Counted from the stretch's first letter, positions 47,101 to 57,946 are shown. The stretch: 64,000 bases of DNA from Pseudomonas sp. 14P_8.1_Bac3 (GCF_025466085.1 NZ_JANLOD010000004.1:1-64000); one strand, 5' to 3'. Translations and numbers: made by a program. Notes: generated by a model from the letters alone, not told the origin.

Positions 47101-50100
47101 TACGCCTGATGTTGCGGCAGGCTGATCGATGGCAACTCGCTGATCGGGTAACTCGCCAGTTCCGCCGCGTCGTCTTCCAGGCACCAACGGCCTACGTTAG
47201 CCGGCAGCTCACCGAGCGCGGCAAACATCGCTGCATCGCTGAGCAGCAGGCCGACGCCGCTGTCTTCAATCATGTAATGCAGACGGTCGAGCGGGTATTC
47301 CGGATCCAGCGGCACATAGGCGCCACCGGCCTTGAGGATCGCCAACAGGCCGATGACCATGTCCAGCGAACGTTCAAGCGCCAGGCCGACGCGAACCTGC
47401 GGCCCGACGCCGCGCTCGCGCAGCATCCAGGCCAGTTGATTGGCGCGGCTGTCGAGCTCGGCGTAACTCAGGGTTTGCCCGGCGAACGTCAATGCCGGCG
47501 CGTCTTTACGCACCAGGGCCCGCTCGCTGAACAGGTGATGAACGCACTGATCCAGACGATGCTCGCCCGGCTCGACACCGAGGCTGTCGAGCAGTTGTTG
47601 CTGCTCCGTGGCTTCGAGCAACGGCAATTGGCTGAGGCGCTGGTGCGGATCGCCCAGCAGCGCTTCGAGAAGGTTGCGCCAGTGACCGGCCATGCGCGCG
47701 ATGCGCGGCTCGTCGAACAGGTCGGTGCTGTAAGTCAGGCAGCAACCGAGGCGATGATCGAGGTCGGTGACTTCCAGGTTGAGGTCGAATTTGGTCGCGC
47801 GGGCATCGTTGGCCAGGTACTCGACGGTCATGCCGGCGAGGGTGCGGCTTTGCTGGAATTCCCAACGCTGCACGTTGCACATCACTTGGAACAGCGGGTT
47901 GTAGGCAGCGCTGCGCGGCGGCTGCAACGCCTCGACCAGATGATCGAACGGCAGGTCCTGATGGGACTGGCCTTCGATGACGGTGTGGCGCACCTGCGCG
48001 AACAATTCGCCGACGGACATCTGCCCGTCGAGCTGACAACGCAGCACCTGGGTGTTGAGGAACGCGCCGATCAGGCCTTCGCTTTCCGGACGAATCCGGT
48101 TGGCCACCGGCGCGCCGATGCGCAGGTCGGTCTGGCCGCTGTAGCGGTAAAGCAGCACCGCCAGCGCGGCGGTCATGGTCATGAACAGGGTCAGGCCGTT
48201 TTGCGCATTGAACGTGCGAACCCGTGCCGCGAGGTCGTCGCTGAGGTCGAACCGGAACAACTCGCCCTGATGGCTTTGCACCGCAGGACGCGGACGGTCC
48301 GCGGGCAGTTCCAGTAGCGGATGTTCGCGGCCCAGTTGCGCAGTCCAGTAATCGAGCTGACGCTGGCGCTCGCCGGATTCCAGCCACTGCCGCTGCCACA
48401 CGCTGTAATCCAGGTACTGCACCGGCAGCGGCGCCAGTGGCGACTCGCGGTCATCGACGAAGGCTTCGTAGAGCGCGCTGAGTTCCCGGGCGAAAATATC
48501 CATCGCCCAGCCTTCGGTGACGATGTGGTGCAAGGTCAGCACCAGGTAATGTTCCTGCTCGGCGGTCTTGACCAGACAGGCACGCAGCAGTGGCCCGGTT
48601 TCCAGGTCGAAGGGCTGATGCGCTTCGCTGTCGGCCAGGGCTTGAACCCGTTGTTCGCGCAGCTCGGCAACCAGCGCCGAGAAATCTTTCCAGTCCATGC
48701 GCATCCCGGTCTCCGGGTGCACCCGTTGCTGCGCCACGCCGTCGACGCTCGGGAACGTGGTGCGCAGGGTTTCGTGGCGCATGATCAGCGCTTGCAACGC
48801 CGTCTCGAAACGCCCGACATCCAGCACCCCGCGCAGCCGCGCCATGCCGCCGACGTTGTAGGCCGGGCTGTCCGGTTCCATCTGCCACAGGAACCACATG
48901 CGTTGCTGGGAATAGGACAGTGGCACCGGTTGGCTGCGGTCGACTTTCTCGATCGGCGGCTGTTGATGGGTGCGGCCGCTCGCCTGAACCTGTTGCACCT
49001 GCTCGGCGAACGCGCCCAGTTCGCTGTGTTCGAACAGCGCGCGCAACGGCAGTTCGACGTTACAGGCCTGACGGCTGCGAGAGATGATTTGCGTCGCCAG
49101 CAACGAATGGCCGCCGAGGGCGAAGAAGTCGTCGCGCAGACCGATCCGCTTCAGGCCCAGCACCTCTCGCCAGATGGCGGCGAGCTGCTGCTCAAGTTCA
49201 GTCACCGGTTCAACGTGTTCGCGCACTTGCCAGTGCGGTTCCGGCAAGGCGCGACGATCGAGTTTGCCGCTCGGGCTCAGGGGCATTGCGTCCAGGCGCA
49301 TCAGTTGCGCCGGGACCATGTATTCCGGCAATTCGGCCGCCAGCGCGGTGTTCAGGCGCGTGGTTTGCGCGTCTTCGCTTTCAGCGGTTTCGCTGGCGGT
49401 GTAGTAGCCGATCAGTTGGCCACCGGCGGCGGTTTCGCGCACCAGCACCACCGCTTGGGCGACGCCGCCCTGCGCCAGCAAACGCGCCTCGATTTCTTCC
49501 GGCTCGACGCGGAAGCCGCGCAGTTTGACCTGCTGATCGAGTCGGCCGAGGTATTCGATCACGCCGTCGGCGCTCCAACGCGCGCGGTCACCGCTGCGGT
49601 ACAAACGGGCGCCCTGCTCGCCCAACGGATCGACGACGAAGCGTTCAGCGGTCAGGCCAGGACGGCCCAGATAGCCTCGCGCCAGACCCATACCGCTGAT
49701 GCACAGTTCACCCGGCACGCCGGCCGGAACCGGGTTGAGGTCATTGTCGAGGATTCGGCAAACGACGTTGCCCAACGGCCGGCCAATCGGCGAACGCTCA
49801 CCATCCGCGCGGGTGCAATGCCAGTGGGTGACGTTGATTGCGGTTTCGGTCGGGCCATAACGGTTGTGCAGGTGCACCGCTGGCAGGTGCTCCAGCACCC
49901 GATTGCGCAACTCGGCGGGCAACGCTTCGCCACCGGAGAACAGCCGGCGCAGGCTGGTGCATTCGGCGCTCAACGGTTCATCGATGAACAGCGTCAACAG
50001 CGGTGGCACAAAGTGCAGCGTGGTCACACCGTACTGCTGAACCAGCTGCGCGATGCGCTGCGGGTCGCGGTGTTCGCCGGGGGCGGCGATCAGCAGGCGC

Positions 50101-53100
50101 GCGCCGGTGATCAGCGGCCAGAAGCATTCCCACACCGACACGTCGAAACTGATCGGCGCCTTTTGCATCAGCACATCGCTGTCGTTCAGGCGATAGGTGT
50201 GCTGCATCCATTGCAAACGTTCGGCGAGCGCCGCGTGGGTGTTGCCGACGCCCTTCGGCTGGCCGGTGGAGCCGGAGGTGTAGATCACGTAGGCGAGGTT
50301 GTCGCCGTGCAGATGCAGGCCCGGTGCCTGGCTCGGCCAGTTCTCCAGATGCAACGCGTCCATGGCGATCACGCTGACACCGTCGCTGGCCGGCAGTCGA
50401 TCAAGCAACTGCGTTTGCGTCAGCAGCAATTCCACGCCGCTGTCGCCGAGCATGTAGGCGAGGCGCTCGGCGGGGTAATCCGGGTCCAGCGGCACGTAGG
50501 CACCGCCGGCCTTGATGATCGCCAGCACACCGATCAACAGTTGCGGCGAACGCTCCGCGGCGATGGCCACGCACACGTCCGGGCCGACGCCTTTATCGCG
50601 CAGATAATGCGCAAGGCGATTGGCCTGGGTGTGCAGTTCGGCGAAATCGAGGCTGCCGCCGTCCCAGATCAGCGCGGTGCGCTCCGGGGTCAGGCGCGCC
50701 TGTTCGCCAAGCAGTTCCGGCAGCCATTGGCTGGCCACCGGGCACGGCGCGACGCTCCAGTGGGCGAGCTGATCGCGCTCGGTCGGCGCCAACAATGGCA
50801 GGTCGCCGATAGCCGTGTTCGGTTGCGCGCACACGGCGCGTAGCAGCTGACTGAAATGCTCGGCCAGACGCTCGATGGTGCTGGCGTCGAAAAGTTCGCT
50901 GGCGTAATCGAAAGACAGGCTCAGGCGCCCGTTACGGTCCTCTTCGCTGTGCAGCTGCAGGTCGAACTTGGCTTCGCGGCTGTGCCACGGCAGTTCTTCG
51001 GCGAGCAGTCCGGGCAGGCGTCGTAGCGCGCTCAGGTCCCGTTGCTGGTGGTTGAACATGACTTGGAACAGGCCCTGCTCGCGAGCCTGGGGGAACGCTT
51101 CCAACAGTTGCTCGAACGGCAGGTCCTGATGCGCTTGCGCGCCCAACGCCGCGTGGCGGGTTTGCGCCAGCAGCTCGATGAACGGCAGCCGCGAATCCAC
51201 CTCGGCGCGCAGCACCTGGGTGTTGATGAAAAAACCGATCAGCCCTTGGGTTTCCAGGCGTGGGCGGTTGGCGTTGGGCACGCCGATGCGGATGTCGCGC
51301 TGGCCGCTGTAGCGGTGCAACAGGCTCTGGAACGCCGCGAGCAACAGCATGAACGATGTGGATTGATGGGCCTGGGCAGTCTGGCGAATGGCATCGCTGA
51401 GGGTTGCGTCCAAACGGAGGGTGTGACGCGCCGCGCTGTGCAGGTGCTGCGCCGAACGCGGGTGATCGGTGGCCAGGCTCAGGGGCGGATGATCGTCGCC
51501 CAACTGCGCTTTCCAGTAGGCCAGTTGCCGCTCGCCCTCGCCTTGCGCAAGCCATTGACGCTGCCAGCTGCCGTAGTCGGCGTATTGCGTGGGCAATGCG
51601 GGCAACGTCGCCGTCTGCCCTTGTGAAGCCGCCGCATACAGCCGTGAGAACTCGTCGATCAGCACGTTCAGCGACCAACCGTCGGCGATGATGTGGTGCA
51701 ACGTCACCAGCAACTGATGATCCTCATCGTCGAGGCGCACCAGGGTCACCCACAGCAGCGGACCTTTCTGCAGATCGAACTGGGTGTGCGCTTCGTCTTC
51801 ACGGATTTGCTGCGCCCGCGCTTCACGCTCGGCGGCGGGAAGGTCGCTGATGTCGATCCGTTGCAGGTCGAATTCGCTGGCAGCATCCACCTGTTGCAGC
51901 GCCGCGCCGTCGCGTTCGAAGAAGCGCGTGCGCAGGGCTTCGTGGCGCTCGATCAGTTGCTGGAAACTGCTGCGCAGGGCCTCTTCATTCAGTTCGCCGC
52001 GCAAGCGCAAGGCACCGGGAATGGTGTAGGCGCTGCTCTGCGGGTCCAGTTGCCAGGTAATCCACAAGCGGTTTTGCGCCAGGGATTGCGGCAGTGCTTC
52101 GGTGCGCGACAGCGTGCTGATCGCGCCTTGGGCCAGGCCGCCGTCCTGTTGCTGCTGCGCGACCGCTCCAGCAAAGGCGCCCAGGGTCGGCGCTTCGAAC
52201 AGCAGGCGCAGGTTCAGCTCCAGACCCAGGGCTCCGCGCAAACGCGCCACCACCTGCGTTGCGGCGATCGAGTTGCCGCCGAGCAGGAAGAAGTGGTCAT
52301 CGGCGCTGACCTGTTTCACCTGCAATTGCTCAGCCCAGATCTGCCCGATCAGGCTTTCCAGCTCAGAGCCTGACGCCGCTTGTTCCTCGCTTGGAGCATC
52401 CACCGACGGAAACACCGCGTAGCTGTCGAGGCTGCCGTCCGCCAGGCGATTGCGGCATGCCGAGCGTTGCAGTTTGCCGCTGGAGGTTTTCGGCAAGGCA
52501 CCCGGATTGAGCAACACCACCACCCTCGGCGGCTCCTGATACGCCTCGGCAACAGCCTGGCGAATGGCTTTGATCAGCGCCTCCGGCGGCAGGATTTTCT
52601 GTACGCTGCGGCTGATTTCCGCGGCGATGCCGATGCCTTCCTGACCGTCGATATTCACCGCGAACGCCGCGACGCGACCTTTACGCACCACTTCCACTTC
52701 GCGCTCGACCGTCTGCTCGATGTCTTGTGGGTAGAGGTTGTGTCCGCGGACGATCAACATGTCTTTCAGGCGACCGGTGATGAACAGTTCACCGTCGCGC
52801 ATGAACCCCAGGTCGCCGGTGCGCAGCCAGGTTTTCCCATCGTGTTGCACGAAAGTCCTGGCGCTGGCCTCGGGATTGCGCCAGTAGCCGTGGGCGATGC
52901 TCGGCCCGGCGGCCCAGACTTCGCCAACCGCATTGTCGGCCAACTCGTCGAGGGTTAATGGGTCGACCACCCGCACCGCGTGCGCCGGCTGGCTGCTGCC
53001 GCAACTCATGATGGCGCTGCCCTCGCCCACCTCGGCGCGGTGCTGCGCCAATGCCTGATCGTCCACCCGCAGATGGCAGATGCCGTTGCCACGGGCTGTG

Positions 53101-54101
53101 CCGGCGACGAACAACGTGGCCTCGGCCAGGCCATAGGACGCCATGAAACTGTCCGGGGTAAACCCGCAGCCGGCGAACTTTTCGGCGAAACGCTCCAGAG
53201 TGTCGAGGCGAATCGGTTCCGAGCCGGAATAGGCGACGCGCCAGCCACTGAGGTCGAGGCGTTCCAGTGCCGATTCGCTGACCCGCTCGCTGCACAGTCG
53301 ATAGGCGAAATCCGGCCCGCCGCTGATGGTGCCGCGGTATTCGCTGATCGCTTCCAGCCAACGCAACGGCCGACCGAGGAAGTACGCCGGCGCCATCAAC
53401 ACGCACGGCACGCCGCTGAAAATCGGCTGCAACAGCCCGCCGATCAAACCCATGTCGTGGTACAGCGGCAGCCAGCTGACGATCACATCATCCGGGTTGA
53501 GGTCGATGCCGAAGCCGTGGCGAATCAGCAGTTCGTTGGCCACCAGGTTGCCGTGGCTGACCTGCACGCCTTTGGGCAGCGCGGTCGAACCGGAGGTGTA
53601 TTGCAGGAAAGCCAAGTGATCGTCCGCCAGGTTCGGCTCGACCCAACTGGCGGCCAGCGCACTGTCGAGGGTATCGACGCACAGCAGCGGCGGCGCACCT
53701 TCGATGTGCAGCAAGGTGTCGCGCAGGCCCGCGCTGGTCAACAGCAGGCGCGGCTCGGCATCGCTGATGATCGACAGCAAACGTTCCTGGTGATGACGCC
53801 TGGCCGACTCCGGCGGATAGGCCGGTACCGCGATCACGCCCGCATACAGGCAACCAAAGAATGCCGCGACGTAGTCCGGGCCGCTGGGAAACAGCAGGAC
53901 CGCGCGATCACCGAAATCGGTCTTGGCCTGCAAGGCGCCAGCGATCGTGCGCGCCCGTTGATCCAGCTCGCGATAACTGAGCACCACCGTCTGATTCGGG
54001 GTTTCGGCGAGAAAACGCAAGGCCACCCGATCCGGTGTCTGGGCCGCGCGGCGCTGAAGGGCTTGGACCAGTGTGCCAGGTATTTCGAACGCGTCGGTCA
54101 T
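41103..54101 (-). CDS. pvdL: Pyoverdine chromophore peptide synthetase PvdL
   Basis: A 4332-residue NRPS. Order by approximate residue: acyl-CoA ligase 1-585; carrier (GGNSIAAT, about 610); condensation (HHIIADGW, 804); adenylation ([11 protein letters not shown], 1275); carrier (1664); condensation (HHIVTEGW, 1860); adenylation (2339); carrier (GGDSILS, 2735); epimerisation ([10 protein letters not shown], 2916); condensation (HHILIDAW, 3390); adenylation (3877); carrier (4267). There is no thioesterase. This is the PvdL plan: fatty acid, L-Glu, D-Tyr, L-Dab. The epimerisation domain lies in the Tyr module as expected. My reading of the third pocket code, DIWELTADD plus Lys, fits Dab. The product passes to other pyoverdine synthetases outside the window. 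Confidence 0.97.
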   Translation of the reverse strand: MTDAFEIPGTLVQALQRRAAQTPDRVALRFLAETPNQTVVLSYRELDQRARTIAGALQAKTDFGDRAVLLFPSGPDYVAAFFGCLYAGVIAVPAYPPESARRHHQERLLSIISDAEPRLLLTSAGLRDTLLHIEGAPPLLCVDTLDSALAASWVEPNLADDHLAFLQYTSGSTALPKGVQVSHGNLVANELLIRHGFGIDLNPDDVIVSWLPLYHDMGLIGGLLQPIFSGVPCVLMAPAYFLGRPLRWLEAISEYRGTISGGPDFAYRLCSERVSESALERLDLSGWRVAYSGSEPIRLDTLERFAEKFAGCGFTPDSFMASYGLAEATLFVAGTARGNGICHLRVDDQALAQHRAEVGEGSAIMSCGSSQPAHAVRVVDPLTLDELADNAVGEVWAAGPSIAHGYWRNPEASARTFVQHDGKTWLRTGDLGFMRDGELFITGRLKDMLIVRGHNLYPQDIEQTVEREVEVVRKGRVAAFAVNIDGQEGIGIAAEISRSVQKILPPEALIKAIRQAVAEAYQEPPRVVVLLNPGALPKTSSGKLQRSACRNRLADGSLDSYAVFPSVDAPSEEQAASGSELESLIGQIWAEQLQVKQVSADDHFFLLGGNSIAATQVVARLRGALGLELNLRLLFEAPTLGAFAGAVAQQQQDGGLAQGAISTLSRTEALPQSLAQNRLWITWQLDPQSSAYTIPGALRLRGELNEEALRSSFQQLIERHEALRTRFFERDGAALQQVDAASEFDLQRIDISDLPAAEREARAQQIREDEAHTQFDLQKGPLLWVTLVRLDDEDHQLLVTLHHIIADGWSLNVLIDEFSRLYAAASQGQTATLPALPTQYADYGSWQRQWLAQGEGERQLAYWKAQLGDDHPPLSLATDHPRSAQHLHSAARHTLRLDATLSDAIRQTAQAHQSTSFMLLLAAFQSLLHRYSGQRDIRIGVPNANRPRLETQGLIGFFINTQVLRAEVDSRLPFIELLAQTRHAALGAQAHQDLPFEQLLEAFPQAREQGLFQVMFNHQQRDLSALRRLPGLLAEELPWHSREAKFDLQLHSEEDRNGRLSLSFDYASELFDASTIERLAEHFSQLLRAVCAQPNTAIGDLPLLAPTERDQLAHWSVAPCPVASQWLPELLGEQARLTPERTALIWDGGSLDFAELHTQANRLAHYLRDKGVGPDVCVAIAAERSPQLLIGVLAIIKAGGAYVPLDPDYPAERLAYMLGDSGVELLLTQTQLLDRLPASDGVSVIAMDALHLENWPSQAPGLHLHGDNLAYVIYTSGSTGQPKGVGNTHAALAERLQWMQHTYRLNDSDVLMQKAPISFDVSVWECFWPLITGARLLIAAPGEHRDPQRIAQLVQQYGVTTLHFVPPLLTLFIDEPLSAECTSLRRLFSGGEALPAELRNRVLEHLPAVHLHNRYGPTETAINVTHWHCTRADGERSPIGRPLGNVVCRILDNDLNPVPAGVPGELCISGMGLARGYLGRPGLTAERFVVDPLGEQGARLYRSGDRARWSADGVIEYLGRLDQQVKLRGFRVEPEEIEARLLAQGGVAQAVVLVRETAAGGQLIGYYTASETAESEDAQTTRLNTALAAELPEYMVPAQLMRLDAMPLSPSGKLDRRALPEPHWQVREHVEPVTELEQQLAAIWREVLGLKRIGLRDDFFALGGHSLLATQIISRSRQACNVELPLRALFEHSELGAFAEQVQQVQASGRTHQQPPIEKVDRSQPVPLSYSQQRMWFLWQMEPDSPAYNVGGMARLRGVLDVGRFETALQALIMRHETLRTTFPSVDGVAQQRVHPETGMRMDWKDFSALVAELREQRVQALADSEAHQPFDLETGPLLRACLVKTAEQEHYLVLTLHHIVTEGWAMDIFARELSALYEAFVDDRESPLAPLPVQYLDYSVWQRQWLESGERQRQLDYWTAQLGREHPLLELPADRPRPAVQSHQGELFRFDLSDDLAARVRTFNAQNGLTLFMTMTAALAVLLYRYSGQTDLRIGAPVANRIRPESEGLIGAFLNTQVLRCQLDGQMSVGELFAQVRHTVIEGQSHQDLPFDHLVEALQPPRSAAYNPLFQVMCNVQRWEFQQSRTLAGMTVEYLANDARATKFDLNLEVTDLDHRLGCCLTYSTDLFDEPRIARMAGHWRNLLEALLGDPHQRLSQLPLLEATEQQQLLDSLGVEPGEHRLDQCVHHLFSERALVRKDAPALTFAGQTLSYAELDSRANQLAWMLRERGVGPQVRVGLALERSLDMVIGLLAILKAGGAYVPLDPEYPLDRLHYMIEDSGVGLLLSDAAMFAALGELPANVGRWCLEDDAAELASYPISELPSISLPQHQAYLIYTSGSTGKPKGVVVSHGEIAMHCRAVIERFGMRPDDCELHFYSINFDAATERLLVPLLSGAHVVLRAQGQWDAEEICGLIRRHHINILGFTPSYGSQLAQWLATQGETLPVRMCITGGEALTGEHLQRIRAAFTPGLFFNAYGPTETVVMPLACLAPQQLEEGSASVPIGSVIGARVAYILDADLALVPQGATGELYVGGAGLAQGYHDRPGITAERFVANPFSTDGGRIYRTGDWVRQRADGLVEYLGRIDHQVKIRGFRIELGEIETRLLDHDSIREAVVLALDAPSGKQLVGYLVTDVAEQDDTQQAALRETLKNHLKSQLPEYMVPTHLILLASMPLTANGKLDRRALPAPDPELNRQQYVAPSNELEMTLAQIWCDVLNVAQVGLNDNFFELGGDSILSIQVVSRARQQGIHFSPRDLFQHQTVQTLAAVASRTEQVTAEQGLLSGESRLTPIQHWFFATDIAERQHWNQALLLEPTVMLEPHRLEQALLAVIEQHDALRLRFSETAGGWTAAHQPVSDAPALWQVRVTAMEQCAALFADAQRSLDLDHGPLMRVLLVDGPEGQQRLFLAIHHLVVDGVSWRVLLDDLQTVYRQLQAGQSVKLPAKTSAFKDWAARLLAYAGSESLREELRWWQAQLAGPSAELPCERPEGGRQHRHADTVSVRLDAESTRQLLQQAPSAYRTQVNDLLLTALARVLCRWSGDESALIQLEGHGREALFDEIDLTRTVGWFTSAYPLRLTPVHIEEAAGQGASIKAIKEQLRAVPHKGLGYGVLRYLADEACREAMAALPLAPITFNYLGQFDQSFGADALFRPLDEPVGAAHDPRAPLPNELSVDSQVYGGELVLRWTFSAERHDPQTINELADAYLGELQSLIRHCLRDDAGGLTPSDFPLARLTQPQLDALPIPAALIEDVYPLTPMQEGMLLHTLLEPGTGLYYMQDRYRINSALDPQRFADAWQAVIARHEALRASFCWNVGEAMLQVIHKPGSTPIDYLDWRAIAEAEQEPKLQALLKSEREAGFDLLNQAPFHLRLIRVGEARYWFMMSNHHILIDAWCRSLLMNDFFEIYTALGEGREAQLAVPPRYRDYIGWLQRQSLAEARQWWKNNLQGFERTTPIPSDRPFLREHAGDSGGMIVGDRYTRLDARDGAQLRELAQAHQLTVNTFAQAAWALVLRRLSGDRDVLFGVTVAGRPVEMPEMQRTVGLFINSIALRVKMPEDDQRCSVRQWLSGLLDSNMQLREYEYLPLVSIQENSELPKGQPLFDSLFVFENAPVEVSVLDRAQSLNATSDSGRTHTNFPLTAVCYPGDDLGLHLSYDQRYFDQSTVDRMLAEFKRLLLALVEGFHGDMADLPLLGGAEQDFLIHGCNQSEHPYPLEKSYVELFEAQVALHPQRIAASCLDQQHSYAELNQRSNRLGHALIAAGVGLDQPVALLAERNLDLLGMIIGTFKAGAGYLPLDPGLPSQRLSRIIDLSRTPLLVCTRACHEQARALLDEFACANRPRLLVWEDVQASDVSDVNPGLYSAPDNLAYVIYTSGSTGLPKGVMVEQRGMLNNQLSKVPYLDLSAADVIAQTASQSFDISVWQFLAAPLFGARVDIVPNTIAHDPQGLLAHVSAQGITVLESVPSLIQGMLAPERMRLDGLRWMLPTGEAMPPELAHQWLLRYPDIGLVNAYGPAECSDDVALFRVDIASTRGSYLPIGTPTDNNRLYLLDGALELVPLGAVGELCVAGTGVGRGYVSDPLRTAQVFVPDPFGAPGDRLYRTGDLARRRSDGVLEYVGRIDHQVKIRGYRIELGEIEARLHEQPEVREAAVGVQEGVNGKHLVGYLVAADCTLNPAERLERIKQRLRAELPEYMVPLHWLWLERMPLNANGKLDRKALPALEIGQLQQQDYQAPRNELEQTLAAIWAEVLKVGQVGIRDNFFELGGHSLLATQIASRVQKTLQRDVPLRAMFECSTVEELAGYIEGLAASDITGEKVDRLNDLMAELEGL

Positions 54102-54150
54102 GGGGTTTCCTGCCTGAATTCGGCTGTAGGGCGAGTGCTTGAGAAAAAAG

Positions 54151-54223
54151 GAGAACGCCGCGGAGTGTCAGGCGGTCAGCGCCATCGTTGACGACCAACG
54201 CGAGCGCGCTCGCTCCTACAGGG
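54151..54223. repeat. Truncated REPIN in the pvdL leader
   Basis: One REP arm (CGAGCGCGCTCGCTCCTACA) and a core with CATCGTTGACGACC match the REPINs at 11935 and 56244, but the second arm is missing. It lies between the PvdS box and the pvdL start codon, so it would be in the mRNA leader. Confidence 0.65.
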
Positions 54224-54258
54224 TTGTGAGGTTTGCGCTGTTCCATTCACCAATGAGA

Positions 54259-54282
54259 ACGGATGACGTTCTGAAATAATTA
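54259..54282 (-). promoter_or_regulatory. PvdS iron-starvation box of pvdL
   Basis: TAATT-N16-CGT on the minus strand, one base off the consensus TAAAT-N16-CGT. It implies a leader of about 150 bases before pvdL. Confidence 0.7.
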
Positions 54283-54371
54283 GTCGGCAGGCTTCATCGT
54301 CAACGGGGGCAGGTTGCGGCAGCGTGTTGCAGTTCTCACTCTGCACCATCGGGAAGCATTAGTTCTCTTTC

Positions 54372-54404
54372 TCAATTGACAATCATTATCATTAAGAATA
54401 ATTT
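54372..54404 (+). promoter_or_regulatory. Fur box and sigma-70 promoter of pvdS
   Basis: The 19 bases at 54372-54390 match the Fur consensus GATAATGATAATCATTATC at 14 positions by my count. They overlap a sigma-70 promoter: TTGACA at 54376, a 17-base spacer and TAATTT at 54399. Iron-loaded Fur bound here would block pvdS. Confidence 0.85.
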
Positions 54405-54475
54405 GTCGCTCGATGTGTAGGACGGCTCGAAATGACTTGACGTCCCACGACCCCTTTTGCTGCAAGGTGATTTCC

Positions 54476-55024
54476 ATGACGGAACCAGTATCCACAAGCA
54501 GGTGCGATTCACCGCTACTTCAGGCGTTCGTCGACAATCGACTGATTCTGGTCAAGATTGCCGCGCGTATTACCGGCTGCCGATCGCGTGCCGAAGATGT
54601 GGTTCAGGACGCATTCTTCCGCCTGCAATCGGCGCCGCAGATCACGTCCTCGATCAAGGCTCAGCTCAGTTACCTGTTCCAGATCGTGCGCAACCTGGCG
54701 ATCGATCACTACCGTAAGCAGGCGCTGGAGCAGAAATATTCCGGACCTGAAGAGGAAGGTCTGAACGTGGTCATCCAGGGTGCTTCGCCGGAAACTTCGC
54801 ACATCAATTTCTCCACCCTGGAACACATCGCCGATGCGCTGACCGAGCTGCCGAGCCGCACCCGTTATGCCTTCGAGATGTACCGCCTGCACGGCGTGCC
54901 GCAAAAGGACATCGCCAAGGAGCTCGGCGTGTCGCCGACCCTGGTGAACTTCATGATTCGTGATGCGCTGGTGCATTGCCGCAAGGTGTCGGGGAGTCGG
55001 GCGGACACGTTTGCCCGCCGCTAA
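54476..55024 (+). CDS. pvdS: Iron-starvation sigma factor PvdS
   Basis: A 182-residue ECF sigma factor that directs RNA polymerase to IS-box promoters of pyoverdine genes. Region 2 (RSRAEDVVQDAFFRLQ, then LSYLFQIVRNLAIDHYRKQ) and region 4 (LPSRTRYAFEMYRLHGVPQKDIAKELGVSPTLVNFMIRDAL) are complete. The ATG at 54476 has AAGGTGA upstream and gives the canonical start. A Fur box covers the promoter. It is divergent from pvdL, and at least three exact IS boxes for it are found in this window. Confidence 0.96.
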   Translation: MTEPVSTSRCDSPLLQAFVDNRLILVKIAARITGCRSRAEDVVQDAFFRLQSAPQITSSIKAQLSYLFQIVRNLAIDHYRKQALEQKYSGPEEEGLNVVIQGASPETSHINFSTLEHIADALTELPSRTRYAFEMYRLHGVPQKDIAKELGVSPTLVNFMIRDALVHCRKVSGSRADTFARR

Positions 55025-55025
55025 A

Positions 55026-55095
55026 AGCTTCGCTGGCAAGCCAGCTCCCACAGGTTCATCGCTAACCCTGTGGGAGCGGGCTTGCCAGCGATGAC
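55026..55095. repeat. REPIN downstream of pvdS
   Basis: The inverted arms CTTCGCTGGCAAGCCAGCTC and GTGGGAGCGGGCTTGCCAGC are separated by a short core with AACCCTG. Confidence 0.82.
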
Positions 55096-55097
55096 TG

Positions 55098-55123
55098 ACT
55101 CAAGACCGCCGTAGGTCTTGAGT
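55098..55123. terminator. Bidirectional hairpin between pvdS and the pvdY-type gene
   Basis: A perfect 10-base stem, ACTCAAGACC and GGTCTTGAGT, with a six-base loop stands between convergent genes. No T run follows on either strand, so termination strength is uncertain. Confidence 0.55.
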
Positions 55124-55131
55124 CCCGAACG

Positions 55132-56136
55132 TCAAGCCAAGTCGCACCGCTCAAAAAACCGCTCCCGCCCCAACACCATCAGCGCCGCCCGCTTGTGCGG
55201 GAAATCGAATTCTTTCTTGCAATGAAAACGCTGCCCCTGCATGTACCCGATCATCTTCGCGTTATCGGCCCGCGGCTCTGCGACCACCCGTTGCGTGCGC
55301 GGATCGTCGAGAAACAGGTAATGCGCCAACGCCGATAACCAACTGGCCACCTTGTGCGGACCGCGATGGTTTTCTTCACCGACCAGCATGTGAATGCCAC
55401 GGTCGTAATCGCCGGCCTCGTAGAACGGCGCGATGCGGTCTTCCTTGGCCCAGTAGGCTTCGAAATAGGCGAACGGTTGATCATCGAAACAGCCGATCAG
55501 CGTCACCGTGTGGGGATCAGCTGCGAGTTTGCCCAGGTAGTCGCGATGCTCTTCGAGACTGCCCTGCTCCTGCCAGAAGTTCGCGACCCGCGCGCTGTTC
55601 TGCCAGCGGTTGAACCGCGCCAGGTCCAGGTCGATGTCGAGGGTGCGCAGGGAAATCCATACACCCAGCCGCGCATCGAAACGCCGATACACTTCCCCTC
55701 GCGGTTTCAACGGCCGCAGTGGATGACGCTTGCCGCCGCTGATGACCATTTGCTGTGGATAACTGCTGGTCAGTGAGTGGCCCAGCCACGGCTGCGGCAA
55801 CTGCCAGAACAAGGTGCGCTCGCAACGGTACTGGCCGGCGATGTCGGTCGGGATCAGCAACCCGCTGAGCAAGGCTTCGGCAGGCGCTTCATCGAGGTGC
55901 CAGGTCAGTTGCTGACAAACGGGATCGCGGGCAAACAGCCAATAACTCGCGGCCCATACGGCGTCCGTGTCCACGCCTGCCTCGACCCGTAGTTGCATTT
56001 CCGGCTCACGGGTCAACTGCAGGGTAATCAGCACTTGCGCGTCCAGGCTCAGGCTCAGCCGGTTTTGGCTTTCGTCGGCAACGAGGCGACTGCCCGTCGG
56101 CAGGGCCAGGGCAGTCAGGTCATTCAGATCGGGCAT
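55132..56136 (-). CDS. pvdY: Siderophore hydroxyornithine N-acetyltransferase (PvdY/AlcB type)
   Basis: A 334-residue GNAT enzyme of the IucB/AlcB/RhbD family that acylates N-hydroxylated diamines in siderophores. The C-terminal catalytic domain shows WQEQGSLEEHRDYLG, YFEAYWAKEDRIAPFY, GIHMLVGEENHRGPHKVASW (acetyl-CoA loop) and RVVAEPRADNAKMIGYMQ. In fluorescent pseudomonads the pvdY(II) enzyme makes N5-acetyl-N5-hydroxyornithine for the peptide part of some pyoverdines. It has an exact PvdS box 41 bases upstream. The symbol follows that usage; the acyl group is not proven from sequence. Confidence 0.85.
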   Translation of the reverse strand: MPDLNDLTALALPTGSRLVADESQNRLSLSLDAQVLITLQLTREPEMQLRVEAGVDTDAVWAASYWLFARDPVCQQLTWHLDEAPAEALLSGLLIPTDIAGQYRCERTLFWQLPQPWLGHSLTSSYPQQMVISGGKRHPLRPLKPRGEVYRRFDARLGVWISLRTLDIDLDLARFNRWQNSARVANFWQEQGSLEEHRDYLGKLAADPHTVTLIGCFDDQPFAYFEAYWAKEDRIAPFYEAGDYDRGIHMLVGEENHRGPHKVASWLSALAHYLFLDDPRTQRVVAEPRADNAKMIGYMQGQRFHCKKEFDFPHKRAALMVLGRERFFERCDLA

Positions 56137-56176
56137 GGGTCGGGCTCACGGTAATCGTCGACAGTTCAACGAAGTG

Positions 56177-56200
56177 ACGTGAGCCAGCGTGGGAAATTTA
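56177..56200 (-). promoter_or_regulatory. PvdS iron-starvation box of the pvdY-type gene
   Basis: An exact TAAAT-N16-CGT on the minus strand. The first bases, CTAAATTTCCC, are identical to the box of mbtH. Confidence 0.88.
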
Positions 56201-56243
56201 GGATTCTTCACGAATTCCCGGAACACCCGGATAACCCGATAAC

Positions 56244-56344
56244 TGTAGGAGCCAGCTTGCTGGCGATGGAAACACCTGCGCCGCGGTGACGCAGACAGCC
56301 CGCGTCATCGTTAACGACCATCGCCAGCAAGCTGGCTCCTACAG
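56244..56344. repeat. REPIN between the pvdY-type gene and the binding-protein gene
   Basis: The inverted arms TGTAGGAGCCAGCTTGCTGG and CCAGCAAGCTGGCTCCTACA flank a core with GTCATCGTTAACGACC, the same core as at 11935. Confidence 0.88.
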
Positions 56345-56366
56345 GTTTTGTGTGTTTCCCACCTGA

Positions 56367-57158
56367 TTACTGAACCGGCACCACGGCGATCTTGTAGGGA
56401 TCGAAAATCTTCAGCATCTGGCCGTTGTCGCGCAGCCCTTGCAGCAATTTGCCAAAGGCCTCGCCGCTGATTGGCGCGGCCGGACGGAGGATGGCGTAGT
56501 GGTGATAAACCTGATCGACGCGCTGGGACACCAGCAACTGATTGGCGACTTTCTCGTTGCGCAGCAGGTAATCGCTCAGGTACGAGCGCGTCACCAGGGC
56601 AATGTCGGCGCGCCCGCGCAGGACCATCAGCAGGTTGCTGTCGTGGGAATAGGTCAGGGTGGCGTTGTAGTTTTGCGCGAGGACTTTCGGGTCGGCATTG
56701 AAGTTGGCGAATTCATAGTGATAGCCGCTGAACAATGCCAGGCGCTTGCCGGTGAGGTCGGCGAAATAGTTCTGCTGACGATTCGGTAGCCGTTGCGCGA
56801 CAAAAATCTCGGCGTCCTCCAGGCCCATGTCCACGTCGGTATGGGGAATGTCCTTCCAACCCCAGTTCGGGTTCTCGAAAATCGCCATGTCCACCCGGCC
56901 CTGCTTGAAGTCGCCGAAGCGTCGCGGAATCGAGGTCGGCACCAGCACAAACTGATAGTCGCTTTGCAAGGCATTGAGCGCTACGACCAATTGCGGCAGC
57001 AGGCCGGTGTCCGCGCCGGATTCCGGGCGCACGGTATAAGGCGGGAAATGTGCTGCACCGATGCGCACCAGTTGCGCAGCCGGGGACGGCAATGCCCACA
57101 ACGCTGCAAGTGTCGCCAGCAAAAGCCACGAGGCCATCCGAATTGGCGAAGACTTCAA
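56367..57158 (-). CDS. Periplasmic substrate-binding protein (SBP type 3-like)
   Basis: A 263-residue secreted protein with a signal peptide ending SPAAQL and a type-3 (amino-acid-like) binding fold: RIGAAHFPPYTVRPESG near the start, RRFGDFKQGRVDMAIFENPNWGW, LTGKRLALFSGYHYEF and LMVLRGRADIALVTRSYL. No transporter genes accompany it. Such orphan members often serve as sensors or have other roles. The ligand is unknown. It is followed by the REPIN and separated from atuR by about 90 bases. Confidence 0.8.
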   Translation of the reverse strand: MKSSPIRMASWLLLATLAALWALPSPAAQLVRIGAAHFPPYTVRPESGADTGLLPQLVVALNALQSDYQFVLVPTSIPRRFGDFKQGRVDMAIFENPNWGWKDIPHTDVDMGLEDAEIFVAQRLPNRQQNYFADLTGKRLALFSGYHYEFANFNADPKVLAQNYNATLTYSHDSNLLMVLRGRADIALVTRSYLSDYLLRNEKVANQLLVSQRVDQVYHHYAILRPAAPISGEAFGKLLQGLRDNGQMLKIFDPYKIAVVPVQ

Positions 57159-57246
57159 AACAACCCACTCCCCAAAAAATACGCATCAATCCATTCAAGC
57201 TAGGCGGTTTCGGCCACTTAGCCAGTTTCCAGCGGCCCTGCGCAAC

Positions 57247-57873
57247 CTATTGTTTTTCTTCCAGCACCAGAATCAACGCCTCATCGGCCAATTGGTCGAG
57301 GCTGAGGCTGCCACCCGCGCGAAACCAGGTGGTGGTCCAGGACAGTGCACCGGTCAAAAAGCGCCGCGTGATGAACACGTCACCGCGAATGAAACCGGCC
57401 TCTTTCGCCTCGCCCAGCACCTGCAGCCAGAGGTCTTCATAGATGTCGCGCAGCGCCAGGACCTTGGCCTGCCCCTCGTCGGACAGCGAACGCCATTCAT
57501 ACACCAGCACCGCCATGGCCTCGCCGCTGCCGCCCATGATCGACTGCAATTCACAGCGGATCAGCGCCAGCACCCGCTCGCGCACGCTGCCGGCCTCGGC
57601 CATGGCGGCGCGCATCAGGGCGGTGTTGTAGCGAATGGTTTCCTCCATGACCGCCCGGAGGATCTCGTCCTTGCTTTTGAAGTGGTGGAAAATGCTCCCC
57701 GACTGAATGCCCACGGCGCCGGCCAGATCGCGTACCGTGGTGCGCTCGAAGCCTTTATTGCGAAACAGATGAGCCGCCACTTGCAGCAGTTTGCCGCGGG
57801 CGCTGTCAGGGTCGGTCAACTGGCCGCTGTCGACCAGTTCACGCATGACCCTCAGGGCTTTTTGCTCGTCCAC
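57247..57873 (-). CDS. atuR: TetR family repressor AtuR
   Basis: A 208-residue TetR regulator with the helix-turn-helix FERTTVRDLAGAVGIQSGSIFHHFKSKDEIL at about residues 45-75. The start is taken as GTG at 57873, preceded by GGAGAGAAC; an ATG nine codons later is possible. It is divergent from atuA, and the gap holds a perfect 14-base inverted repeat. In P. aeruginosa AtuR represses the atu cluster and is released by terpenoid intermediates. Gene order and operator position support the name. Confidence 0.87.
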   Translation of the reverse strand: MDEQKALRVMRELVDSGQLTDPDSARGKLLQVAAHLFRNKGFERTTVRDLAGAVGIQSGSIFHHFKSKDEILRAVMEETIRYNTALMRAAMAEAGSVRERVLALIRCELQSIMGGSGEAMAVLVYEWRSLSDEGQAKVLALRDIYEDLWLQVLGEAKEAGFIRGDVFITRRFLTGALSWTTTWFRAGGSLSLDQLADEALILVLEEKQ

Positions 57874-57946
57874 CCGTTCTCTCCTACAGTCGAATACACC
57901 GCTAAAAACAGCGGGGTTGCGCGGGCAATTTAAGCTGGCGAAGGCA

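Noticed and set aside
48321..50843. A plus-strand open frame of about 840 codons opposite pvdL
   Set aside because: It lies wholly within the NRPS gene, and its composition is that of an antisense frame. Several similar frames along pvdL were rejected for the same reason.
41103..54101. Reading amino-acid specificity of the first two PvdL adenylation domains from pocket residues
   Set aside because: The codes I extracted by eye did not match a code I know with confidence. Glu and Tyr are given from the conserved PvdL plan instead.
15316..56344. Dispersed palindromic repeats as a possible CRISPR array
   Set aside because: The repeats are scattered singly or in inverted pairs, not in a regular spaced array, and no cas genes are present. 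They are REP/REPIN elements.
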